Below are positions 24,625 to 33,460 of a stretch of 64,000 bases of DNA, in pieces. Every line of letters begins with the position of its first letter. The stretch's first letter is position 1. The translations under genes were made by a program, and so were the position numbers. Below the pieces are notes generated by a model that was not told where the DNA came from, did no database searches, and worked only from the letters and a program-made list of their open reading frames with translations. Origin of the DNA: Eubacterium sp. (lineage in GTDB: Bacteria > Bacillota > Clostridia > Peptostreptococcales > Anaerovoracaceae); contig JAETRU010000003.1 of NCBI GenBank assembly GCA_021769965.1, positions 1 through 64,000 of the forward strand. The letters are read 5' to 3'.

Positions 24625-25425
24625 TCATTCCAGATAATTTTCTCTCATCCTCCGCATATCCTCCGCAGACAGGCATAGTCCCGTCCTCAAATATGCTTTA
24701 AAATCACCGAACCGTTCCGCTGCTGCCTCATAAAAGATTTGCAGATATTCTTCTTTGGCAAGCAGCAGATACTCCAGCGATTCTTTTGCCAGAGCCGCCT
24801 TCTCACCCATCTGTTTCGTCAGCAGCATCGTCAGATTCTGCAGATCCGCCTCCAGATAGACATTCGTACTTAAATAATCTTCAAAGATCTGTTCTCTCGG
24901 AACGCCAAGAATTTCCTCTATGATCACAGAGGCCACTCCCGCGCAGTCTTTTCCCGCTGTGCAGTGCCATAATATTGCCTTATCTCTTTGGGGTAAAAGC
25001 AGCTGCACAAACTTTGCGTACTGGGCCAGCGCGTGATCGCTGAAAACGAATTCTCTGTAGATGCCGCACATATATTGTTTCGCCTCTGACGGCCTCAGCA
25101 GAAACTTTGAAAATGCCTCCTGGTCTGCCGAAGATTCTCTGGTAATTCCGGCGACCACTTTGTCAAAGATGGGGATGTGAAAATATTCCGCGCCGAAAGT
25201 CAGCACATCCGGTTTTTCCCTGCGCTCTGCATCGGTCCTGAAATCGACGATTATCTCTGCCAGTTTTCCAAGGTTTTTCTGATCCTCCTCAGAAATATCA
25301 GAAAGATGTCCCGAACGGATCAGTTTTCCTTCTGCGATCCTTTTTCCGTCTTCGGCTGTCATGCCGCCCAGATCTCTGATGTTCGGCAGTTTATCGTAAT
25401 CCAGTGATCTGCTCAATCTGCTCAT
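24625..25425 (-). CDS. Tyrosine phosphatase-like protein with altered P-loop
   Basis: 266 residues of the Y_phosphatase3/lipid-phosphatase-like family: NIRDLGGMTAEDGKRI near the start, then IIVDFRTDAERREKPD, and the active-site loop at 154-161. That loop reads HCTAGKDC where the family has HCTAGKDR: Cys155 is present but the phosphate-binding Arg is replaced by Cys (codon TGC at 24945-24943, one base from CGC). It is probably inactive or altered. Last gene of the six-gene operon, 18 bases after the FGGY kinase gene. Confidence 0.85.
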   Translation of the reverse strand: MSRLSRSLDYDKLPNIRDLGGMTAEDGKRIAEGKLIRSGHLSDISEEDQKNLGKLAEIIVDFRTDAERREKPDVLTFGAEYFHIPIFDKVVAGITRESSADQEAFSKFLLRPSEAKQYMCGIYREFVFSDHALAQYAKFVQLLLPQRDKAILWHCTAGKDCAGVASVIIEEILGVPREQIFEDYLSTNVYLEADLQNLTMLLTKQMGEKAALAKESLEYLLLAKEEYLQIFYEAAAERFGDFKAYLRTGLCLSAEDMRRMRENYLE

Positions 25426-25443
25426 CGTTTCCTCTTGTCCTTC

Positions 25444-26997
25444 CTACTTCTTTTCGTGATAAATATCGTGCAGCTTTTCATACAGCCCGGACAGGTTGCC
25501 GTAAATCTTCTTGAACACATCCTCATAGAGGCGCTCGTAAATTTTATGCTGCTCCATATCCGGCATGAAAACATCTTTTTTGCGAACCATAGACGCTGCC
25601 GCCTCTTCATAGCTGTCAAACACGCCAAGTCCCACAAAGGCTGTCATCGCACAGCCGATGCCCGCCACCTCATAGGTTTGGGTGCGAATGGTCGGAATGC
25701 CGAACATATCGGCGGTAATCTGACAGATCTCACTGCTCTGGGAGCCTCCGCCGCCCAGATAAAGCTCCGTGAATTTGTGATTTCCCCGCTTTTCCATCAG
25801 CCTCATCCCGTCCATCAGGGCAAAATTGATTCCCTCGATGATGGCGCGGTAAATGTGAATTCTGGTATGCTGGTCAGAAAAGCCGATGACTGCGCCGCGG
25901 GCCGTCGGCATGGTAATATTCGGCGTAAAATAGGGCTGAAACAGCAGACCGTCACAGCCCGCCGGCACTTCCTCAAGCCGCTGATTCAAAAGCTCCTCTG
26001 CAGAAATACCCATTTCCTCCGCCTGCTTCATTTCCTTTTCCGCAAATTCTTTTTTGAACCATGAGATCAGCCAGTAGCCCCTGAAAATTTCGATTTCTGG
26101 TGTGAATCTCCCGGGAATGATAGAATCATAAGGCGGAATAAAGCGCTCCGGTTCCATATATTTGTCCACGGTAAAGGTCACCGTTGCCGTCGTGCCAAAA
26201 GAAATCGCCGCTTTTTCTTTGCTGATACAGCCCATACCGAGAATTTCACAGGCTTTATCGGAGCCGGTCGCAATCAGAGGAAGTCCCTGAGGGAGCCCGG
26301 AGTCGGCAGCCGCAGTCTCCGTAATGGTTCCCAGTACATCGCCGGAATCCTCGATCTCACAGAGTTTTTCCTCTTCTACATCAAAAACCGGACGGGTCAG
26401 CGCGGTTTTTTTCTGCCAGTTTCGCGCCTGGCAGTCAAAAGGAATGTGACCCACCATACTGGCGGCGGTATCCACCATATTCCCTGTCAGCTTAAAAATC
26501 AGATAGCCGCTGAGCAGCAGATATTTGTCGGTTTTTGCCCAGATTTCCGGCTCATTTTCCCTGATCCAGTTGCAATGGGATTTCTGGTACTGAACATGAA
26601 CGGCTTCTTCCATACCCACCGCCTTGAACAGCACTTTGTTAAACGCCGGCACTTTCGGTTTTCCTTCTGCTTTTCTTTTGTCCAGCCACAAAATAGCAGG
26701 GCGCAGCGGTTTTCCCTCTTTATCCACACAGACCACCGTATCCCGAATGGTCGTAATGGAGGCTGCTTCCACCTTTGCAAAGAAATCCGGGTGGCTCTCC
26801 TTCAGCCGGGCAGAGGCTTTGCAGATGTTATCGTAATAAAAATCCGCGTCTTTTTCCGCCCAGTCCGGATTCGGTCTTTCATATGGAATTTCGTGCTTCA
26901 CCTGGCTTTTCGCCAGAATCTCACCCCGCTGATTTATAAGCAGGGCTCTGGAGCTCTGGGTGCCCACATCATAGGCAAGTACGATCCTGTCTTCCAT
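25444..26997 (-). CDS. FGGY family carbohydrate kinase
   Basis: 517 residues with the two-domain actin-like kinase fold: the N-terminal phosphate loop LAYDVGTQSSRALLINQRGE, DTVVCVDKEGKPLRPAILW, the second-domain ATP motif ISFGTTATVTF (near 267) and LYLGGGGSQSSEICQITADM (near 410). It phosphorylates a sugar or polyol with ATP in the cytoplasm; the substrate cannot be read off. In this operon with two glycerol-3-phosphate-dehydrogenase-like proteins a small polyol is likely. 29 bases after the flavoprotein gene. Confidence 0.9.
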   Translation of the reverse strand: MEDRIVLAYDVGTQSSRALLINQRGEILAKSQVKHEIPYERPNPDWAEKDADFYYDNICKASARLKESHPDFFAKVEAASITTIRDTVVCVDKEGKPLRPAILWLDKRKAEGKPKVPAFNKVLFKAVGMEEAVHVQYQKSHCNWIRENEPEIWAKTDKYLLLSGYLIFKLTGNMVDTAASMVGHIPFDCQARNWQKKTALTRPVFDVEEEKLCEIEDSGDVLGTITETAAADSGLPQGLPLIATGSDKACEILGMGCISKEKAAISFGTTATVTFTVDKYMEPERFIPPYDSIIPGRFTPEIEIFRGYWLISWFKKEFAEKEMKQAEEMGISAEELLNQRLEEVPAGCDGLLFQPYFTPNITMPTARGAVIGFSDQHTRIHIYRAIIEGINFALMDGMRLMEKRGNHKFTELYLGGGGSQSSEICQITADMFGIPTIRTQTYEVAGIGCAMTAFVGLGVFDSYEEAAASMVRKKDVFMPDMEQHKIYERLYEDVFKKIYGNLSGLYEKLHDIYHEKK

Positions 26998-27026
26998 CTA
27001 TGCTACCTTCCTTTTTTCAAATTCGT

Positions 27027-28775
27027 CTACTGGATATCCTCACGCAGGAAGCGCTTTTCTTCTTCTTTCAGATCCAGTCCCAAAGTGCCGCCCGGATTCA
27101 TGTTGTAATCCGGATCGAAGTAGTCTTTGAGGGCTTTGAACACGCCGTATTCTGTTCTGCCCAGCTGTCCTTCCAGCCATGGCGCAAACATTTTGCCGAT
27201 TCCATGGTGGTGACTCATGGACGCGCCGGACTTCTGAATCGCGTCTAAAATGGTGGAATGGTACTTTTTGAATTCATCCGCATCGGACATTTTTGTAATG
27301 AAAATAAAGTACAGGTTTGCGCCCTGCGGATAGCAGTGGGACATATGCGTGGTTACAATGGTATTCGGCAGCGCATGGCAGACCTTGCGGACTTCTGCGT
27401 GTACCTTTTCCATGTTGGACCAGTTCACGGTACATTCCAGCGTATCTGTCATGATCCCGAAGTCAAGCATGGTATCTCTCAGATACGGGTCATTGAATCT
27501 TCCCTTTTCCCAGCTTGAAGTTACAAAAGAAGTCAGGCTCATGCCGCCATATTTGCGGGCGATTTTCCTGATGTTTTTCGCCACATTCCTGGAAAATCCC
27601 TTTTCGCCGTCGGTAAAGCCAAGGAACAGGCAGCGCTCCATATCTTCGAATCCACGCATATTGAGAATTTCCCACAGCGGCGTTTCGTCTACATTATAAA
27701 GGCGCAGCATCAGATTGGTTTCCTCCGGGTCAGACAGACGGAATACCGATGCGTTGCCTGCTTCACACTGCATCATTTCCCGCGCTGCTTCTCTTGCGAT
27801 CTCCCAGTTTTTGAAAATATAGGAGAAGCGTTTTCTGTTCTCCGGCATATAACGGAATACCTTTAAGGTGACTTCTGTCAGCACGCCAAAGGTGCCTTCG
27901 CTGCCCATCATGATCTGATTCAGATTCGGTCCCGTTGCTTCTCTCGGATAGCAGCTGGTCTGTATGTTTCCGATCGGTGTCGCGTATTTCTGCCCCATGA
28001 CAATATCTGTGATGCAGCCATAATAAGTGCTGTTCTGTCCAGCGCCGCGGGTAACGACCCAGCCGCCTACACTGCTGTATTCAAAGGACTGCGGGAAGTG
28101 ACCACAGGTGTAGGCTCTCTTGGCGCCGAACAGCTTCTGCGCATTGTTCAGCGTTTCTTCCAGCTTCGGACCGGACATACCGCTCTGTACGGTAATGGTC
28201 TGGTCTGTTTCATTAAAGGAAACAACCTTATTGAAATTCTTGCGCATATCCAGAGAAATACCGCCTAAAGTCGGCTCTACCCCTCTGGTAACACTGCTGC
28301 CGCCACCGTAAACATACAGCGGAATCTTGTGTTCCGTACAATACGCCACAATTTTTTCAATCTCTTCTGTTTCACTTGGATACAGCACTGCATCAGGCAG
28401 ACTGTCCACTCTGCGCTGACGCAGTCTTGCCGCGTCATAACCGGTTTTACCATAAGCCACTGCCAGTCTCGGATAGTCTTCCGTCGTTACATTCTCTTCA
28501 CCAACGATGGCTCTGAACGCTGCTAAGTGTTCTTCTGACAGATTACATGGCGCATCCAGCTTTACAGCTTCCATCCCGATGTTGCCGCCGTACGCATACT
28601 GCTTAAAATCCTCGTCGGTCATCTGAAATTTCTCTTTCATCATATTAAACAAAGATTCTTTCGGATATTTGACAAATTCCGGATCGCCCCACCGGAAAAT
28701 CGAACGCCAGCTGTCAGAAGGCGCTGCCTCTTTTACCCATTTCGGTTCAAAATTCTTATATGGTTTTGTGCTCAT
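27027..28775 (-). CDS. FAD-binding oxidase of the alkyl-DHAP synthase/GlcD type
   Basis: 582 residues. The VAO/PCMH-type FAD domain spans about 105-290 (AVLYPSETEEIEKIVAYC, PLYVYGGGSSVTRGVEPTLGG, and SVGGWVVTRGAGQNSTYYG). The C-terminal domain ends with SMSHHHGIGKMFAPWLEGQLG and FDPDYNMNPGG, whose His triplet is a hallmark of alkylglycerone-phosphate synthase and related D-2-hydroxyacid oxidases. The enzyme might oxidise a 2-hydroxy acid or act on a DHAP-like substrate; which one is unknown. It starts one base after the DUF1667 gene, inside the operon. Confidence 0.85.
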   Translation of the reverse strand: MSTKPYKNFEPKWVKEAAPSDSWRSIFRWGDPEFVKYPKESLFNMMKEKFQMTDEDFKQYAYGGNIGMEAVKLDAPCNLSEEHLAAFRAIVGEENVTTEDYPRLAVAYGKTGYDAARLRQRRVDSLPDAVLYPSETEEIEKIVAYCTEHKIPLYVYGGGSSVTRGVEPTLGGISLDMRKNFNKVVSFNETDQTITVQSGMSGPKLEETLNNAQKLFGAKRAYTCGHFPQSFEYSSVGGWVVTRGAGQNSTYYGCITDIVMGQKYATPIGNIQTSCYPREATGPNLNQIMMGSEGTFGVLTEVTLKVFRYMPENRKRFSYIFKNWEIAREAAREMMQCEAGNASVFRLSDPEETNLMLRLYNVDETPLWEILNMRGFEDMERCLFLGFTDGEKGFSRNVAKNIRKIARKYGGMSLTSFVTSSWEKGRFNDPYLRDTMLDFGIMTDTLECTVNWSNMEKVHAEVRKVCHALPNTIVTTHMSHCYPQGANLYFIFITKMSDADEFKKYHSTILDAIQKSGASMSHHHGIGKMFAPWLEGQLGRTEYGVFKALKDYFDPDYNMNPGGTLGLDLKEEEKRFLREDIQ

Positions 28776-28776
28776 T

Positions 28777-29139
28777 TTACTGTTCTCCTCTTAATATATT
28801 GCTGGTTACAATGATATCCGCGCCAAGTCCCAGTACATCGGCAATCAGTACTTCACCGCGCGATACAGATCTATCCAGACGGACTTTATTGATTTCCGCC
28901 ATGACATCAAAAATCTTTTCTTTTGGAATTTCTCCGGAAACCCGCACCGGCACCACCGGTACTTCCGGAAACACCGTCCGCACTGTACTGCAGATGGTCC
29001 GCATCGGGTGTCTTAATTCCGCCTCTGCAAAGGCCTGCCCCCGCTTGCAGCGGTTTCCTGTTACGAAAATCTCACCGCCTTTTTCCTCTACCTGCAGTGT
29101 ACATCCATTAGGGCAGGTAATACAAGTCATTTCTCTCAT
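28777..29139 (-). CDS. DUF1667 family protein (small Cys protein partner of GlpA-like dehydrogenases)
   Basis: 120 residues with TCITCPNGCTLQVEEKGGE and TGNRCKRGQAFAEAELRHPMRT: four conserved Cys, probably an Fe-S or zinc site. The family is usually encoded with GlpA-like and FAD/NAD oxidoreductases and may replace the electron-transfer role of GlpC, which is inference. Overlaps the upstream gene by 4 bases. Confidence 0.88.
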   Translation of the reverse strand: MREMTCITCPNGCTLQVEEKGGEIFVTGNRCKRGQAFAEAELRHPMRTICSTVRTVFPEVPVVPVRVSGEIPKEKIFDVMAEINKVRLDRSVSRGEVLIADVLGLGADIIVTSNILRGEQ

Positions 29140-30416
29140 TTTGCGTCACCTTCTTTCCGGATACGCACCTGCAGGCGACTGTCTTTCCCTAAAGGGAATC
29201 TGTTAAAATTCAATTTCAGCCGTTCCATTTCAGGCGGTTTCAGATTCTTGTATTTCTTTTCAAAAACAGTCTTGCCGTCCACATCAATGCAGAGTGTGCC
29301 GCTTGCCAGCGTTTCTCTGCTTCGGAAATACAGCACCACATCATCTATGCCTGCGTCAAAGTCAAGTTTCTGCGGAACCAGATATGCCAGTGACCCGTCG
29401 ATCTGCAGTTCTGCCTGCGCGCTGCCGGGCTGCCCTGATTTTCCGCAGCCTGCATATTCTGCCGCCGCGCTGCCGGCAAGTTCGCCGCTTTCCGACACAT
29501 AATCCACCAGATCGTTAACATGGAGCGCGTTGCCGCAGGAGAATACCCCCGGCACATCGGTCATAAAGCGATTATCACAAACCGGTCCCTTCGTATGCCC
29601 ATCCAGCGTCACGCCGAGGTTTTCTGCTATTTCATTTTCTGGAATCAGACCCACAGACAAAATCAGCGTATCACATTCTACGATTCTTTCTGTGCCTGGA
29701 ATCGGTTTCATTTTCTCATCGACTTCAGAAATTTCTACTGCGGTCAGTCTGTCATCTCCGAAAACTCTGCTCACCATATGAGACAGGTGGAGGGGAATAT
29801 TGTAATCCTCCAGACACTGCACGATATTTCTGGTAAGACCCGAAGGCTCCGGTTTTACCTCGTAAACGCCCTCGACTTCCGCACCTTCTAAGGTCAGACG
29901 GCGCGCCATGATCAGACCGATATCGCCGCTTCCCAAAATGACGCATTTTTTTGCGGGCATCTCACCCAGCAAATTTACAAAATGCTGCGCCGCGCCGGCG
30001 GTAAATACTCCTGCCGGTCTGGTACCATGAATAAAAACCTGTTTTGCGGTTCGTTCTCTACATCCTGTCGCAAGAACAATGGTCTTCGTCGTGTATTTCT
30101 GCAGGCCTTTTTTGTTTACCGCAGTAATCAGAAATCCTTCGGCGCTTTTCTGAATATCTGTTACAAAGGTCTGCACCTCATATGGTATTTCTAACTGGTA
30201 AAATTCCTCTTCAAAACGCTCTACATATTCAGGGCCGGACAGCTTTTCGCCGAATCGCAGAAGCCCGAAGCCGTCGTGAATACACTGCTTGAGGATTCCG
30301 CCAAGTCTGGCTTCACGCTCAATGAGAAGCACTTTCGCGCCCTTTTTTTTGGCGGCGATAGCTGCGGAAAGACCTGCCGGTCCACCGCCGATCACAACTG
30401 TATCAAAATTCCCCAT
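29136..30416 (-). CDS. FAD/NAD(P)-dependent oxidoreductase (GlpA-operon partner)
   Basis: 426 residues. Two Rossmann motifs: FAD site FDTVVIGGGPAGLSAAIAAKK at the start and NAD(P) site VILGSGDIGLIMARRLTLEG near 155; also VLATGCRERTAKQ and DVPGVFSCGNALHVNDLVD. A C-terminal extension (about 330-426) is not part of the usual fold. In such operons it passes electrons between NAD(P)H and the GlpA-like subunit. Start overlaps the upstream stop by one base. Confidence 0.88.
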   Translation of the reverse strand: MGNFDTVVIGGGPAGLSAAIAAKKKGAKVLLIEREARLGGILKQCIHDGFGLLRFGEKLSGPEYVERFEEEFYQLEIPYEVQTFVTDIQKSAEGFLITAVNKKGLQKYTTKTIVLATGCRERTAKQVFIHGTRPAGVFTAGAAQHFVNLLGEMPAKKCVILGSGDIGLIMARRLTLEGAEVEGVYEVKPEPSGLTRNIVQCLEDYNIPLHLSHMVSRVFGDDRLTAVEISEVDEKMKPIPGTERIVECDTLILSVGLIPENEIAENLGVTLDGHTKGPVCDNRFMTDVPGVFSCGNALHVNDLVDYVSESGELAGSAAAEYAGCGKSGQPGSAQAELQIDGSLAYLVPQKLDFDAGIDDVVLYFRSRETLASGTLCIDVDGKTVFEKKYKNLKPPEMERLKLNFNRFPLGKDSRLQVRIRKEGDAK

Positions 30417-32140
30417 TACTTCGCCCCCTTTGTTTTTCCGAAACTGATGACCGAATCCTCACCGGATTTTCTGACTTCCTCAATTGGAATCCCCAGATGC
30501 TCGCTGATGATTTTGCTGACCAGCGGCATACAGAAGCCTCCCTGACATCTGCCCATACCCGGGCGCACCCGCTTTTTCACGCCGTCTACGGTAGCCACCG
30601 GAATCGGCGCATTGAGGGCATCCAGAATTTCACCCTTACTGATTTCCTCGCATCTGCAAATGATGATACCGTAATCCGGATTTTCCTGAATCAGGCGATT
30701 GCGTTCCTCCTCCGGAAGTTCTTTTACCTGCGGAATCCCTTTGCGTTTGGGGTTGAAATCCCCGTTGACTTCGACGGGTTTTGACTGTCTCAGCATATCG
30801 ACTGCCATTTCCGCCAGATCCACTGCAACTGCCGGCGCTGTCGTCAGTCCAGGAGACTGGATGCCTGCGCAGTGAATCAGGTTCTTTGTTTTTCTGCCCG
30901 GTTCAATGACAAAGTCTTCCTCAAAGGTGGCAGGACGCACCCCTGCGAAATATGTAATAATGTCCCGCTGGGAAAGTCCGGCCGCTGTCAGCTTCTGCTT
31001 TTCAAAAACCGCATCAATGCTGGTCTGTTCCGTTGCAAAGTCTTCTTTTTCATAAATTTCTACTGCGTTTGGCCCTATGAGCAGATTATCATGGGCTGTA
31101 TGCACAATTCCGCCGCCCTTGGTATGCGCTGCATTTCCTTTCAGCTTCTTGATGGAAGAAATACTCTTCACCATGCTGCCTGCTTTTTTGTCCAGAATGG
31201 AATTGGTGCCTTTTCTCGGGTGAATGGAGAAAAACCGGTCGCCTGCCATCTTCGCGATATCCTCCGCAAATACGCCTGCGGCGTTGATCACCAGTGCGGG
31301 ATAAAGGGTTCCCCGGTTGGTCTCTACGCTTTTGATCCGGCCCTCCTCTACCTTCATGCCGCGCACTACTGTATTCAGGCTGACAGATGCGCCGTTTTCT
31401 ACTGCGTTTTCTCCATAGGCAATGGTCAGTCCGTAAGGACATACACTGCCTGCCATAGGATTGTACAGCGCGAATTTAAAATCCTGATTCAGCCCCGGCT
31501 CCCGCTTGTGCAGTTCAGTGCCGGAAATGATCTCTGTATCATCTACGCCACAAATATGCTTTCTCTGCCATGCAAACAGGCGCATAAAAGGATATGCCCA
31601 GCCGTCCACAAAGCCTACATACTGGCCGCACCGTTTGAAGGGCACCTGCAGATCCTCGCAGATCTGATCAAACATGCGGTTTCCTCGTACCACATATTTC
31701 TGTTTCAAAGTACCCTTGCCTAAATCCACACCCGGGTGCACCTCGCCGTCATTTCGGCCCGAAGCCTGCACTGCCAGGTCTGCTTCTTTGTCTACAAGGA
31801 GTACCTCCAGTTTCCATTTCATCAGTTCTCTGGCGATGCTGGCACCGGAAATGCCCCCGCCGATGATCAGTACATCCGGCCTCTTTCCATCCAGACTCTT
31901 GTCTTCTATCTTCGGAATCCGCATTTTCGGCATGGCGGCCCCTTTCAGGACCACATCATTGACTACATGAACGCCCGGCTGTGAAGATACACACATGGTA
32001 CAGGCTTCAACAATATCTTCCCATTTATCTAACTGACCCAACACACGGATCAGATCTTCCTCAGCTCTGGCAGTCACCTGCTGTCCGAATCTCTGCTGCA
32101 GCATCCTGTTCAGCTTTTCTTCCGGTACTCGTTTCTTCAT
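30416..32140 (-). CDS. GlpA-like FAD-dependent glycerol-3-phosphate dehydrogenase with BFD-type [2Fe-2S] domain
   Basis: 574 residues. About 100-460: DAO-type FAD enzyme (RPDVLIIGGGISGASIARELM, GRNDGEVHPGVDLGKGTLK, YFAGVRPATFEEDFVIEPGR). About 490-560: bacterioferritin-associated-ferredoxin-like domain with CRC and MGRCQGGFC giving four Cys for a [2Fe-2S] cluster, as in anaerobic GlpA. It would oxidise glycerol 3-phosphate or a similar polyol phosphate to the keto form. An unusual 60-residue N-terminal extension precedes the FAD domain. First gene of the operon, with GGGAG before the ATG. Confidence 0.88.
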   Translation of the reverse strand: MKKRVPEEKLNRMLQQRFGQQVTARAEEDLIRVLGQLDKWEDIVEACTMCVSSQPGVHVVNDVVLKGAAMPKMRIPKIEDKSLDGKRPDVLIIGGGISGASIARELMKWKLEVLLVDKEADLAVQASGRNDGEVHPGVDLGKGTLKQKYVVRGNRMFDQICEDLQVPFKRCGQYVGFVDGWAYPFMRLFAWQRKHICGVDDTEIISGTELHKREPGLNQDFKFALYNPMAGSVCPYGLTIAYGENAVENGASVSLNTVVRGMKVEEGRIKSVETNRGTLYPALVINAAGVFAEDIAKMAGDRFFSIHPRKGTNSILDKKAGSMVKSISSIKKLKGNAAHTKGGGIVHTAHDNLLIGPNAVEIYEKEDFATEQTSIDAVFEKQKLTAAGLSQRDIITYFAGVRPATFEEDFVIEPGRKTKNLIHCAGIQSPGLTTAPAVAVDLAEMAVDMLRQSKPVEVNGDFNPKRKGIPQVKELPEEERNRLIQENPDYGIIICRCEEISKGEILDALNAPIPVATVDGVKKRVRPGMGRCQGGFCMPLVSKIISEHLGIPIEEVRKSGEDSVISFGKTKGAK

Positions 32141-32249
32141 GATCTCCCTTCCTTCTCAAAGTCCTTTTCGAAGCGCTGTACATGACACTGTTCATCGTTC
32201 TGCACATCACGCTTCGCAGAGTCGGCTGTTCGACCGACTATCTATCCAT

Positions 32250-32278
32250 ATCTTAGCAAAAGCCCGCTGAAAAGTCAA
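32250..32278 (-). promoter_or_regulatory. Promoter of the GlpA-like operon
   Basis: TTGACT (32278-32273), 17-bp spacer, TAAGAT (32255-32250) on the minus strand; the leader is about 100 bases and contains a small hairpin (AGTCGG/CCGACT). The operator array begins about 50 bases upstream of the -35. Confidence 0.7.
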
Positions 32279-32326
32279 TATATGTAGAGGAATGTGCCAG
32301 AACAAACCCATGAAAATGAAGTAGTG

Positions 32327-32596
32327 TGACAAAAGTCCGTGATTTCTTTATTTTTGTCAACATTTCATTCAATTTCTACTTGAAAGCGCCTGCAGATCAA
32401 TCTGTTTAGTGACAAAAGTGACAAAAAATATTAAAAGTGTCACTCCTGTCAACATTTCAGAATAAGAACGTTGACAAAAGTGACAGATTATTGGATTTTT
32501 GTCACTTCTGTCATCGTTTAAGGATATTTTTGATCCGCCATTCAGACAGTTTGTTGACTAAAATACGTAAAATGATGAAATTTGTCAACGTTGATA
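32327..32596. promoter_or_regulatory. Symmetric four-dyad operator array between TetR gene and GlpA-like operon
   Basis: Two perfect units: TGACAAAAGTGACA (32410-32423) with TGTCACTCCTGTCA (32438-32451), and TGACAAAAGTGACA (32472-32485) with TGTCACTTCTGTCA (32500-32513). Each box is a direct repeat of 5 bp at 9-bp spacing, and the facing box starts 28 bp later, separated by 14 bp. Two degenerate outer units keep the same 28-bp offset: TGACA 32327/TGTCA 32355 and TGAC 32555/TGTCA 32583. Unit starts are 83, 62 and 83 bp apart and the whole is symmetric about 32461.5. It lies between two promoters without covering either. Confidence 0.8.
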
Positions 32597-32665
32597 GAAC
32601 AAAAGAATTTTTATACGTTTGCCGCGGGAAAGGTGTCGTATTTTTATAAAGTATATTCTGCTTTC

Positions 32666-32694
32666 TCGACAAACTCTGTAATCAATGGTATACT
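32666..32694 (+). promoter_or_regulatory. Promoter of the TetR gene
   Basis: TCGACA (32666-32671), 17-bp spacer, TATACT (32689-32694). A lone TGACA box overlaps its downstream edge (32694-32698). Confidence 0.7.
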
Positions 32695-32775
32695 GACAAA
32701 GATATCTTTATCAATCGCGCGAGCGCGGCAAGATCCGCCGGGCTTCATAATATATGATTTTACAAAGGAGGGCCC

Positions 32776-33330
32776 ATGGCCGCACCAAGAAAAGACAATG
32801 TAAAAGAACTGATTCTGCAGGCTGCGGAAGAATTATTAAGCAGTAAAAAATCATCGGATGTTTCCCTTGCGGAGATCGCTGCGCAGGCAGGTATCTCAAA
32901 GGGAACCCTATATTACTATTATAAAAATAAAAACGACATTCTTTTTGATCTCACTGATTTATATCTGGATAAACAATACCAGGATCTGATCACATGGACT
33001 GAAGATGCCTCCAAGGATACTTCCCTGCATCGTCTGATGAAGTATGTTCTGGAACGGGATGTCGCCACAGCCAGCATGCGTCTGCATCTTTTTTATGACG
33101 CTATGCAGGGCAATGAACGGATCCGGGAGAAATTGCTCCAGCGCTACAGCGAATTTGCCGAGATCATCGCGCAAAAAATCGGAGAACGAACAGATTCCGT
33201 GTCTCCGGATTACCTGGCCTGGCTGCTTCTGCTGCTTTCCGACGGCTTATATATTCATCAGACCCTGGATAACCCCGACCTCAATGTAGCCGAGTTTATC
33301 CGCCAGTCCAGTGAATTTTTTTCGAAATGA
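32776..33330 (+). CDS. TetR/AcrR family transcriptional regulator
   Basis: 184 residues. N-terminal helix-turn-helix at about 29-53 (VSLAEIAAQAGISKGTLYYYYKNK) followed by a helical ligand domain. Start ATG at 32776 has AAAGGAGG upstream. It is divergent from the GlpA-like operon across the symmetric array, so it is the likely binder, although arrays of this size are not typical for TetR proteins. Confidence 0.9.
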   Translation: MAAPRKDNVKELILQAAEELLSSKKSSDVSLAEIAAQAGISKGTLYYYYKNKNDILFDLTDLYLDKQYQDLITWTEDASKDTSLHRLMKYVLERDVATASMRLHLFYDAMQGNERIREKLLQRYSEFAEIIAQKIGERTDSVSPDYLAWLLLLLSDGLYIHQTLDNPDLNVAEFIRQSSEFFSK

Positions 33331-33366
33331 GCGGAGTTTGTTAAAGAGGATACAGGACTTATATAA

Positions 33367-33406
33367 AAATCCCTAAACAACTGGAATTCCAATCGTTTAG
33401 GGATTT
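33367..33406 (+). terminator. Terminator-like hairpin after the TetR gene
   Basis: AAATCCCTAAAC and GTTTAGGGATTT form a perfect 12-bp stem 36 bases after the stop; the T-run is short. It may serve both converging transcripts. Confidence 0.6.
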
Positions 33407-33460
33407 AATCCTGCATTTTGATTTATGGTATAATATAGTGTGAAAACAAGTCTTCCGCAT

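Larger units (their letters stand above)
32141..32775. other. Divergent intergenic region of the TetR/GlpA-like locus
   Basis: 635 bases without a gene; holds two outward promoters and the operator array. No further RNA or small frame with a ribosome-binding site was seen. Confidence 0.75.

Noticed and set aside
26104-26125. Second Noc-type palindrome (CTCCCGGGAATG region) in the FGGY kinase gene
   Set aside because: Same 12 of 16 match as the promoter site but inside coding sequence; treated as chance.
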